A stretch of 64,000 bases of DNA from Deltaproteobacteria bacterium. Lineage in GTDB: Bacteria; Desulfobacterota; Desulfuromonadia; Desulfuromonadales; BM103. A model generated the notes under the pieces. That model did not search any database. It was given only the letters and a program-made list of their open reading frames with translations, and was not told the origin of the DNA. The position numbers and the translations under genes were made by a program. The stretch covers positions 80,869 to 144,868 of the forward strand of contig JAJRRB010000025.1 in assembly GCA_024279915.1 (NCBI GenBank). Direction: 5' to 3'. Shown piece after piece: positions 55,953 to 64,000 of the stretch (within the stretch, counting starts at the first letter, position 1; each line of letters starts with the position of its first letter).

Positions 55953-57818
55953 TCATGGTGTCAACGGCTCAACCAGAGTGAAGGCATGAACCTTATGATC
56001 ACGACTGCCAATCAGTAGTTGATCAGACCAGATCAAGGGGCGCCCCTGGATTTCACGATCAAGTTTATATTGCGTCACAAGTTGGCCGCTGTCGGTGCCG
56101 AACACGCGTAATACGCCGCTGTTATCGCCAATGAAGATACGACCATTGTCAATAAGCGGCGTGGCGTAAGATGGCCCGGCAAGCTCAACTCGCCAGATCA
56201 CATCTCCCGTGATGGCATCAAGCTTCCAGAGCCCGTTACCGGCGGTTGCCACAAAGAGTGCCCCCTCATAGTAGAGTGGTGCGCCGTAATAGCAGATTTC
56301 ATCGAGTTCGCGCTGCCAGAGTCTCTGACCACTTTGATCATAGGCAACGACCTGCCCTTCCCGACTGACAACTGCAACTCCTCGGGGCAAGAGCGCAGGA
56401 GCTCTCAGCAAAGGAGCTTCTAACGACTTTTGCCAACGCAGAGAGCCATCCACACCCAGGGCGGACAAAGTCCCATCACCACTGGCCAGATAAATATTTT
56501 CACCATCGTAGACCGGCTGCGCCCGCAAGGGTTGTCCACCGGAGAAACTCCAGCGTCGCTCACCGCTCATGGTATCAAGGGCAAAGAGAGTGCCGTTCCA
56601 TGCCGGAACCAGAACCAGATCGTCAATAACCAGCAGGCCGGCCTGACGATGGTCGTCAGCCCGAGAAGGTGAGTAATCGAAGCGCCAGCGCACATCGCCA
56701 CTTACCGCATCAAGCGCATAGACCTCGCGGCTCCAGCTCTGTACGAAGATTTGTCCACCCGCCAGAGCCGGTGTCGCATCGAGAGTGTCACCCAGGGTTT
56801 TGGTCCACAGAACTTCGCCCTGAGCATTCATCGCTCGCAGCTTACCATCCCAACTCGCCACATAAAGCCTGCCATCACCGGCCACCAGATCAGCATCGAC
56901 ATAACCGTCGGTAACAAACTCCCATGTCGGATCGATAAACAGGGTATCGCGTGGCCCGGTTGCAGCAACCCATTGCTCTGCCGGCTGGATCGTTACCTGG
57001 CCGATCTCCGGATCCTTGCCGCGGTCATAAATTGTGGCCTGAGCCGCTTCGGGATCTGCTGTACCCCACCAATTGTCATGCACGGCCACATCACCAGTAT
57101 AGAAATCACCGAGACGTAAACTGTCCAGATTGCCGTAAAAATTGTTGTCATGAATGTCGATGGTCCGGTCATTTTCAAAGAGGAACATTCCAGAGCCGTT
57201 AAAGCGCAGGATATTATGATGAACGGCAACTGTCGAATTGCGGAAGTTAATGCCCTTACCCTGGTTGTGTTCGATCAGGTTGTTACGCAAAGTAAACGTG
57301 GCCTGACCGAGACGGCAGCCATCGATGTTGTAGTGGATGGTGCAGTCTTCAACGATGCCACGGGTGAAGTGAGCATGCAGCGTATAGGCAGAATCACGGA
57401 TTTCACAGTAACGCAGGTGAACTTCCTGAGAGAAATCGACGCGGATTTCCAGCCAGTCTCCCGGCTGCGGTTCATCAGCAGCACTATGAAACCGGATCGG
57501 TTGCTGACGAGTACCGAGCGCCATCAGGCGACCTTCAACAGCGAGGACAGCATCGCCCAGGCCATCCTTGTCGGCATCACGGCGGACAAAGGCAATATCG
57601 GTACCGGGAGCAATCGTCAGCGTTGCACCCTTGGCAACCTTGACAGTGCCATCAATCAGAATATTCCCTGACCAGACCGTATCTTCACTGATGTAATCAT
57701 TACGATAGAGAGTGGTATCTTTTCCGACAAGCGTGGGAGTACAACCAGTGAGACCGAGGATTGAAAAAAACCCCATCAGGAAGATCAGATTAATGCTGAG
57801 TTGTTTCAACAATTGCAT
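55953..57818 (-). CDS. Beta-helix plus PQQ-like beta-propeller lipoprotein
   Basis: Lipobox LTGC; N-terminal half paralogous to 45898-46782, 'HDNWWGTADPEAAQ'; C-terminal PQQ-like repeats ('GDVRWRFDY','GERRWSFSGG','GDVIWRVEL'). Confidence 0.87.
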   Translation of the reverse strand: MQLLKQLSINLIFLMGFFSILGLTGCTPTLVGKDTTLYRNDYISEDTVWSGNILIDGTVKVAKGATLTIAPGTDIAFVRRDADKDGLGDAVLAVEGRLMALGTRQQPIRFHSAADEPQPGDWLEIRVDFSQEVHLRYCEIRDSAYTLHAHFTRGIVEDCTIHYNIDGCRLGQATFTLRNNLIEHNQGKGINFRNSTVAVHHNILRFNGSGMFLFENDRTIDIHDNNFYGNLDSLRLGDFYTGDVAVHDNWWGTADPEAAQATIYDRGKDPEIGQVTIQPAEQWVAATGPRDTLFIDPTWEFVTDGYVDADLVAGDGRLYVASWDGKLRAMNAQGEVLWTKTLGDTLDATPALAGGQIFVQSWSREVYALDAVSGDVRWRFDYSPSRADDHRQAGLLVIDDLVLVPAWNGTLFALDTMSGERRWSFSGGQPLRAQPVYDGENIYLASGDGTLSALGVDGSLRWQKSLEAPLLRAPALLPRGVAVVSREGQVVAYDQSGQRLWQRELDEICYYGAPLYYEGALFVATAGNGLWKLDAITGDVIWRVELAGPSYATPLIDNGRIFIGDNSGVLRVFGTDSGQLVTQYKLDREIQGRPLIWSDQLLIGSRDHKVHAFTLVEPLTP

Positions 57819-57880
57819 AATTATCCGTTTGGATTGTCAGAATGCCGTCTAACCATCACTGAAAAGACGGCGGAACTTCA

Positions 57881-58837
57881 TCAGCTCAGGAGTTGATATA
57901 ACCAGCCAAGCAAGATAGAAACACTCAAACTGACGCCAAGAAAAACCACCAGAACCCGTTTCTTGAACATGCCACTCAGGGCTATGATTGCTGGCAGACT
58001 CGATACGGGGCCAGCCATAAATAATGTCAGGGCTGCGCCCGGATCGATGCCCCGTTGCAGCAGGCCAGCCATAATCGGAATCATCGGGATCTGGTTAGTC
58101 GGCAATGGCAAACCAATAACGGCAGCCATAAGAAGCGACAAAAAGCTTTTCTGACCGACCAGTCCGGTGATCCATGAAACTGGCACCAGAGTCACAATAA
58201 TCGCTTCCAGCACAATGGCCAGCAAAAGGAACTTGCCGACGAAGAGACCGGCGTCGAGGGTGCGGTCAAAGATAAAGCGAAGCTTACTGGCACGCGGCAC
58301 GATGGTCATCGACTTGACGTGGATACCGGCTTCAGCGCCTATCTCCTTGGCCGGGGCCAAGCTGCCATCTTCCTTGTACTTGGGCTTGAGACGAATCAGA
58401 TCACCGGCTAGATAACCTTGGTTAATCAGCAGTTGGGTTACCAACCCGGCACTCAGTCCAAGGGCAGCGGCACCGACAACTTTAAGTACCGCCCACTCCG
58501 TACCGAGGGCACTCCAGGTCAGAATCAGCGCATCGGGACCCATCACCGGTGATGTCACCAGCAGGGCCATCAAGGGTGCCAGCGGGGTTTGAATCATCGC
58601 CAGGGTAATGACTACCGGCAGAATACCGCAGGAACAGAGCGGCGAGACCATACCAACGCCAACCGCAACCACGATCCCCCAGGGACCAGCCTTGTTAATG
58701 AAGTCGCGGATGTGCAGATCCAGCTTGTAACCTTTGATGATGCCAACCAGCACAATCGACAACAGGAAAAACCACCACATATTGGCGATTTCATCCCAGA
58801 TCACGGTGAGCATTTGCATAAGCACTGAATCAGGCAT
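57881..58837 (-). CDS. Permease, DUF318/UPF0718-like
   Basis: 'VGMVSPLCSCGILPVVITLAMIQTPLAPLMALLVTSPVMGPDAL' and 'IGLPLPTNQIPMIPIMAGLLQRGIDPGAALTLFMAGPVSSLPAI'. Confidence 0.85.
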   Translation of the reverse strand: MPDSVLMQMLTVIWDEIANMWWFFLLSIVLVGIIKGYKLDLHIRDFINKAGPWGIVVAVGVGMVSPLCSCGILPVVITLAMIQTPLAPLMALLVTSPVMGPDALILTWSALGTEWAVLKVVGAAALGLSAGLVTQLLINQGYLAGDLIRLKPKYKEDGSLAPAKEIGAEAGIHVKSMTIVPRASKLRFIFDRTLDAGLFVGKFLLLAIVLEAIIVTLVPVSWITGLVGQKSFLSLLMAAVIGLPLPTNQIPMIPIMAGLLQRGIDPGAALTLFMAGPVSSLPAIIALSGMFKKRVLVVFLGVSLSVSILLGWLYQLLS

Positions 58838-58842
58838 GGTGA

Positions 58843-59310
58843 TTATTCAGAGACCTTTTGGACAAGGAGTTGATCTTCAGCCTGCCAGAACTGCGGCAAC
58901 AGCTCATCAAGCATAGCGTCCATCTCGGCGCGTCGCTTCTTCTGCTCGTCGGCTTCAAGCTCATCCCCACCAACTTCAAGCCGGTTACAAAGCGATCGAT
59001 ATTGGCCCGCCATCTCCAACGCTTCAGCAGTCAATTCAACTTCGACAGAGGCTTTTGGCGACTTCAGAATCAGAGCATGACGGCCATCGCTCTTCGCGAT
59101 CAAGCTGCCGTTTTCTTCGCTACACCCAGTCACTTCTGCAATACCGTCCAGTGCGCAGGTTCGAATGCTATAGACCGCTTGTAGCTCGCCAGAACTCTCT
59201 CCCAGCCACCTCATGGCCGCAAGGCCAAGACGCCCGCCGAGCGTGCTCATCGGACAGCGATGACCGTGACGGCTGTAGATGCGGGAATATATTTCGGGTG
59301 GTTCAATCAT
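58843..59310 (-). CDS. FmdE/FwdE-like domain protein
   Basis: 'IYSRHGHRCPMSTLGGRLGLAAMRWLG' and 'CALDGIAEVTGCS'. Confidence 0.8.
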   Translation of the reverse strand: MIEPPEIYSRIYSRHGHRCPMSTLGGRLGLAAMRWLGESSGELQAVYSIRTCALDGIAEVTGCSEENGSLIAKSDGRHALILKSPKASVEVELTAEALEMAGQYRSLCNRLEVGGDELEADEQKKRRAEMDAMLDELLPQFWQAEDQLLVQKVSE

Positions 59311-59330
59311 TTAAGTAAAACCCATTGTTC

Positions 59331-59406
59331 GTCATTCCCGCGCACGCGGGAATCCAGGGGTTTACTGAGATCGTAAAAAATGGATCCCCGTTTTCACGAG
59401 GATGAC
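59331..59406. repeat. Imperfect palindromic dispersed repeat, copy 2 (76 bp)
   Basis: GTCATTCCCGCGCACGCGGGAATCCAGG...TGGATCCCCGTTTTCACGAGGATGAC; inverted relative to 41888-41961. Confidence 0.88.
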
Positions 59407-59473
59407 AACCTATTGGGGCTCGCAATTAAGTTTTTCCTCAATAATCATGAGGTGTTACAACCTTACAACTGTT

Positions 59474-60355
59474 TTAAAATTCGTAATGATGAGGACAATC
59501 CGTATCTCTGATGACGTGGTATTTCTTCACCATGTCCGGAGTCAGAAACTGCCGTACTTCCCTCAACGCCCGCATAAAATGCTCTTCTGTGACAATCTCG
59601 GAATCGTTCTTGATCGCATTCACCGTCGCCCGTTTGCAAAGGCTCTCGATATCCCAACCGACATAACCTTCACTCAGCTTTGCCAGTTCATCACGATCAA
59701 TGCCCTCTTCCAAATTAGGCATCTGATCCATATAGATATCGAGCATACCGCGACGATCTTCAGCTGTCGGTGGATGGACAAAAACCTTACGATTAAAACG
59801 CTTCTTCTCTTTAATCACAGCCTGGTCAACCGTGTCGATACGGTAGCAGGAACCGAGCAGCATCACACCTTCAACCTGATTGATGCGATCAACCTGTTCG
59901 ATAAAGAGTTTGGTCAATTCCTTGTCAGCAAAAGTAGGCGGAATAGCGCGTAGATTGCCAGGACTCCACTCGTAGTCGCAACCGGCCCTGGGGGCCAGCC
60001 ATTCGCAATCAGAGATAAAGAGCACACAGGGAGCTTCGTGGATCGCGATATCGAAAGCTTCTTTCAGATCTTCATGCTTGCCGAGCATTTCCTGGCCAGA
60101 GACATAGACCAAGCTGACGCCAGCATCCATAGCGCAGGCCTCAGCCAACATGGTAATACCAGTGCCAAGAGGGCCCCAGAGCATAACGCCTGCAGGGATG
60201 CCAAGATTGTGTTTACGGATCATTTCCGGCTTTTTCAGCGGCAGGCAAACCATCTCCTTGAGGGTCTCTTTAACATCAGCGTAGCCACCAATATCGTCCC
60301 AGCTCAAATCGGGGTCACGGACTTCATAAAAGAGATTCATCAATTTTCTGTGCAT
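59474..60355 (-). CDS. CDC48/SRH-type AAA protein with degenerate Walker A and B
   Basis: 'WGPLGTGITMLAEACA' (K to I) and 'CVLFISDCEWLAPRAG' (DE to SD) within an otherwise AAA-like fold. Confidence 0.85.
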   Translation of the reverse strand: MHRKLMNLFYEVRDPDLSWDDIGGYADVKETLKEMVCLPLKKPEMIRKHNLGIPAGVMLWGPLGTGITMLAEACAMDAGVSLVYVSGQEMLGKHEDLKEAFDIAIHEAPCVLFISDCEWLAPRAGCDYEWSPGNLRAIPPTFADKELTKLFIEQVDRINQVEGVMLLGSCYRIDTVDQAVIKEKKRFNRKVFVHPPTAEDRRGMLDIYMDQMPNLEEGIDRDELAKLSEGYVGWDIESLCKRATVNAIKNDSEIVTEEHFMRALREVRQFLTPDMVKKYHVIRDTDCPHHYEF

Positions 60356-60632
60356 AGTTAAATATCCTGTTCTTTGGAATAGCTGGCGTTGAAGCCAGGG
60401 GAGATTATCACAAAACAGCTCGGCATTATCACAAAAGACCTAGAAACGAGCAACAATCATGCCACCTTAAGTGATTATAGGATGCCCGTCAGAACGTTAA
60501 GGTTTGGATCTTGTGATTATCTTTAACAACACACGACAAATAGCTCCATCTATCCCCCACCTTGACTGAATCCACAGCTCCCCTATACTGACCCGACAAT
60601 CCTTATCATCCACACCTGATCAAGGAGCCACC

Positions 60633-62111
60633 ATGCCAGACTTCATTCTCGCGATTGACCAAGGCACAACCGGCACAACCGCCCTTTTGATCGGCCACGA
60701 TTTACGTGTCCACGGTCATCGCACCGTTGACTTCCCGCAACACTTCCCTAACCCCGGCTGGGTGGAACACAACCCGGAAGAGATCTGGGCTTCTGTACGA
60801 CAAGCCATTCTTGAGCTCCTTGAATCAACCGGCACAGCAGTGAACCAGATTATGGCAATTGGCATCACCAACCAGCGTGAAACCACGGTGCTCTGGGAAC
60901 GTGCCGATAGCAAACCGGCAGCCAACGCCATCGTCTGGCAATGTCGACGTTCTGCGGCCATCTGTGAAAAGCTCAAAAAACAGGATTTGGAAGAGATGTA
61001 TCGACAACGCACCGGACTGGTTCTCGATCCCTACTTCTCCGGCACCAAGCTGACCTGGCTTTTCGAGCAGTCTACAGAACTTAAACAACGAGCCACAGAC
61101 GGTCATCTGGTGTTCGGCACCATAGACAGTTTTCTGGTCTGGCGATTAACCGGCGGCAGGACTCATGTCACTGACGTCTCCAATGCCTCACGCACCCTGA
61201 TGATGGATCTGCAAAAACTTGAGTGGGATGATTCGCTCCTTGAACCGCTCGGTGTTCCCCGTTCGGTTCTTCCCGAGATAGTGCCTTCATCAGGCATCTA
61301 CGGAAAAACCAGCGGACTCGATTTCCTCCCTGATGGTATCCCGATTGCGGGCATGGCAGGTGATCAGCAGGCCGCCCTCTTCGGTCAAGCCTGTTTCGAA
61401 ACGGGTCAAACAAAATGCACCTACGGCACCGGTGCTTTTATCCTCGAAAACATCGGCGATCACCCTCTTCCAAGCAAACATGGGTTACTAACAACGGTGG
61501 CCTGGCAACTCAATGGCAAAACCAGCTACGCCCTCGAAGGCAGTGCCTTTGTCGCCGGAGCAGCTGTGCAATGGCTACGCGACGGGCTCGGCCTGATCAA
61601 AACCTCAGCAGAGGTTGAATCCTTGGCACGCCAGGTTGAAGACAACAACGGCGTGGTTTTTGTCCCCGCCCTGACCGGTCTTGGTGCACCACACTGGAAG
61701 AGTGAAGCGCGCGGTCAGATCACCGGCCTGACTCGCGGCGCAACCGCAGCACATATTGCCCGCGCCACATTGGAAGGGATCGCATTACAGGTCAACGATC
61801 TGGTTATGGCTATGGCGGATGATCGTGGTGAGGCTGGCTCTATTCTTAAAGTTGATGGTGGTGCAGCGAACAACGATCTACTAATGCAGATGCAAGCGGA
61901 TCTGCTTGGTCGTCCCGTGTCACGCCCGGAGACTGTGGAAACAACGGCTCTTGGAGCAGCTATGCTTGCTGGTTTGGCGGTTGGCTTTTGGAATGATTTG
62001 GATGAGCTTGCGGCGAGTTGGCAGGAGGAGCGTTGTTTTGAACCAATGGCCGAGAGTGATTGGCGAGAGACTTTGCTGGGACAGTGGCAGGAGGCTATCA
62101 ACAGAATGTGA
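60633..62111 (+). CDS. glpK: Glycerol kinase
   Basis: 'ILAIDQGTTGTTALLI', 'ITNQRETTVLWERADSKPAANAIVWQCRR', 'GTIDSFLVWRLTGGRTHVTDVSNASRT'. Confidence 0.97.
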   Translation: MPDFILAIDQGTTGTTALLIGHDLRVHGHRTVDFPQHFPNPGWVEHNPEEIWASVRQAILELLESTGTAVNQIMAIGITNQRETTVLWERADSKPAANAIVWQCRRSAAICEKLKKQDLEEMYRQRTGLVLDPYFSGTKLTWLFEQSTELKQRATDGHLVFGTIDSFLVWRLTGGRTHVTDVSNASRTLMMDLQKLEWDDSLLEPLGVPRSVLPEIVPSSGIYGKTSGLDFLPDGIPIAGMAGDQQAALFGQACFETGQTKCTYGTGAFILENIGDHPLPSKHGLLTTVAWQLNGKTSYALEGSAFVAGAAVQWLRDGLGLIKTSAEVESLARQVEDNNGVVFVPALTGLGAPHWKSEARGQITGLTRGATAAHIARATLEGIALQVNDLVMAMADDRGEAGSILKVDGGAANNDLLMQMQADLLGRPVSRPETVETTALGAAMLAGLAVGFWNDLDELAASWQEERCFEPMAESDWRETLLGQWQEAINRM

Positions 62112-62342
62112 CTCACTCGCTCCTGGGTCATCGATGAACAGGACTGGCTTCCTGGTGTCAACATTTCGCCTGAGCGCAAGGTTTCGATACGGGTTGGGTA
62201 CGACGAAGCGGAGCTGCGTGAACAAGTCAAGATGGGTGGTGGGTATTGGGATCCGGATAAAAAGTCTTGGCAGGGGTCTTACAGCAAGGTTTTACAATTG
62301 GGGTTGGAGCGCAGAATACTGGACGAAGAGCTTGGTTTCTAG
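62112..62342 (+). pseudogene. Possible 5'-truncated small ORF immediately after glpK stop
   Basis: Open frame ...SPERKVSIRVGYDEAELREQVKMGGGYWDPDKKSWQGSYSKVLQLGLERRILDEELGF* with no ATG/GTG/TTG start near its beginning. Confidence 0.4.
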
Positions 62343-62458
62343 CTCCTACACTTAGGAATTATAAACCTATATCTACAAACTAGACGTCTGTATTTGGAAA
62401 TTGTTCCCAGATGTATTAATGGCGTTCAATCAAATGTTAGCTATCACAAGGAAGCACT

Positions 62459-63130
62459 GTGAAATTATTCCACTTCTTACCTGAAAAATGGGCACTTAAA
62501 GCAATAAATGACAAAAGGGTGAAAGTCTCAAAATACTCTGACTTTAACGATCCATTTGAGTTGGCTGCGATGACTTTAGGCGACAAGTTCGAGAGAAAAG
62601 TAATACTCGAAAATAAGAAGAAATTAAACGAAATATTGAGAGTACTATGTTGTAGTGGTAGCTGGCAAAGCCCGCTTTTATGGGCACACTATGGTGATAA
62701 ACACAAAGGTGTAGCTTTAGAGCTTGAAGTCCCAGAAAGAGCGGCTGAAGCAATATGCTACAGAAAAAGTCGAGAAACAGTTAACTTCGAAGAACTCTTT
62801 AAAAATCCTGATGGGGAATCTATACGTCGCTTCTTTAAACTTTGTAATACCAAGTATATTGAATGGGGCTATGAAGATGAGTACCGTGTCCAATTTACCG
62901 AAGATGATTACTTCACTGATGGAGATCATGACTTTTACAATTTGGGATCAGAAATCAAAGTAACCGGAATAGTCCTTGGCGCCTTAAATAAGTTAACTGA
63001 ATCTGAGATAAAAAGTATTATTCCTAAAGGGCAAAGCATCTCTGTAACAACGACTAGAACTGCCTTCAACTCTTTCAATATAGTTAAACGAAAAGATCGG
63101 CCAATATATTCGGTGCAAGGTAATAGCTAA
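62459..63130 (+). CDS. DUF2971-like protein
   Basis: 'LFHFLPEKWALKAINDKRVKVSKYSDFNDPFEL', 'LLWAHYGDKHKGVALEL', 'EWGYEDEYRV'; GTG start. Confidence 0.82.
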   Translation: MKLFHFLPEKWALKAINDKRVKVSKYSDFNDPFELAAMTLGDKFERKVILENKKKLNEILRVLCCSGSWQSPLLWAHYGDKHKGVALELEVPERAAEAICYRKSRETVNFEELFKNPDGESIRRFFKLCNTKYIEWGYEDEYRVQFTEDDYFTDGDHDFYNLGSEIKVTGIVLGALNKLTESEIKSIIPKGQSISVTTTRTAFNSFNIVKRKDRPIYSVQGNS

Positions 63131-63309
63131 CAAACTAATCAACGCGGACGGAAAATACGTCTGTGCAAATTTGAAAAGCAAAATCTAAAATTGCGGTGGT
63201 CGGCAAGCAGTTCGTCGCCGCCGGTTATCATGAACCGTTGAGGCTGTAGAAAAACCCCGAAACATGCTATATTACTGGCAGTTTTTGAGATCTTTTCAGG
63301 GGAGAGAAT

Positions 63310-64000
63310 ATGCCACGCTTCAAAGAATACAACCAAGGGCAAACCGTCCTCTTACCGGTTTCCTTCGACCGACAAATCCTCCCCGGAACATTCGAATACA
63401 CACTCAATTACCTGGTCGATGAGAAACTCGACCTGAGTATTTTTCATCACAAGTACAGCAATAATGAAACGGGTCGGCCCGCTTACGATCCGGCTTTACT
63501 GCTCAAGATCGTGGTTCTGGCTTATTCCCGAGGAGAGACTAGCAGTCGCAAGATCGAAGCGCTGTGTCGTGAAAACGTCTTGTTCATGGCATTGTCGGCA
63601 GACACCCAGCCTCACTTCACGACTATTGCTGGTTTTGTTTCATTCTCGCCTGATGAAATTGCCAAGTTGTTCAAACAAGTGCTGCTGATCTGTGACGAGA
63701 TGGGCCTGATCGGCAAAGAGATGTTCGCCATCGACGGTTGCAAACTGCCGTCCAATGCCTCCAAAGAGTGGAGCGGCACCAAAGCAAACTTAAAAAAAAA
63801 AGAGTAAGAAGATAGGCCGCGCAGTTCGTCACATGTTGGACAAACATCGGGATGAAGATAACAAGGGTGAGAACGATATTTCTATCCGCAAACGTGAAAA
63901 GAAACAGATCGAAACTCTTCTCAAGGCCAGCGACAAGATCGACCGGTTTCTGAAAGAAAATGACGAACGTCTAGGATATTCCGGCAACGAGGTGCAAAGC
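63310..64000 (+). mobile_element. IS1182-like transposase (partial at window end, frame change at A10 tract)
   Basis: 'FDRQILPGTFEYTLNYLVDEKLDLSIFHHKYSNNETGRPAYDPALLLKIVVLAYSRG...IDGCKLPSNASKEWSGTKANLKKK' then +1 frame 'SKKIGRAVRHMLDKHRDEDNKGENDISIRKREKKQIETLL'. Confidence 0.88.

Noticed and set aside
42783-57818. Standard nitrous-oxide reductase (nos) cluster
   Set aside because: NosD-like helices and NapH/NosR-like ferredoxin are present, but there is no NosZ, NosF, NosY or NosL in the window.

Overview
This 64 kb window looks chromosomal and of Desulfuromonadales/Geobacter-like type. That lineage call is inferred from gene content only; no database was searched. Core content: an alternative complex III-like operon (actABCDF-like) back-to-back with a Rieske/cytochrome b/pentaheme cytochrome operon; hpt; ackA and pta; a tolA/tonB-like gene; a folD-metV-metF-gcvT-gcvH-gcvPA-gcvPB C1/glycine operon; rsgA; divIVA; a class I DAHP synthase gene; glpK; and one tRNA-Arg(CCG). 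Accessory content: (1) a defence island with Fic, a candidate convergent antitoxin, Mrr, a HEPN-like protein, a fused HsdM-HsdS and HsdR; (2) an hgcAB mercury-methylation pair, translationally coupled to DAHP synthase, whose HgcA has a Cys-Cys-repeat N-terminal extension; (3) a ~17 kb one-strand cluster (about 42.1-59.3 kb) of beta-helix proteins sharing an NWWG motif, alternating with carboxypeptidase-regulatory-like proteins. It also holds a polyferredoxin, DUF362, an orphan OpuAC-like binding protein, a membrane spermidine-synthase-like protein, a permease and an FmdE-like protein. Cluster (3) is my main candidate for an undescribed system. The window also contains three copies of a ~160 bp long-hairpin repeat with compensatory changes, an in-frame 183 bp insertion flanked by 12 bp direct repeats inside a signal peptide, an in-frame TAA in a lipoprotein gene, a degenerate-Walker AAA protein, and a partial IS1182-like transposase with an A10 frameshift.
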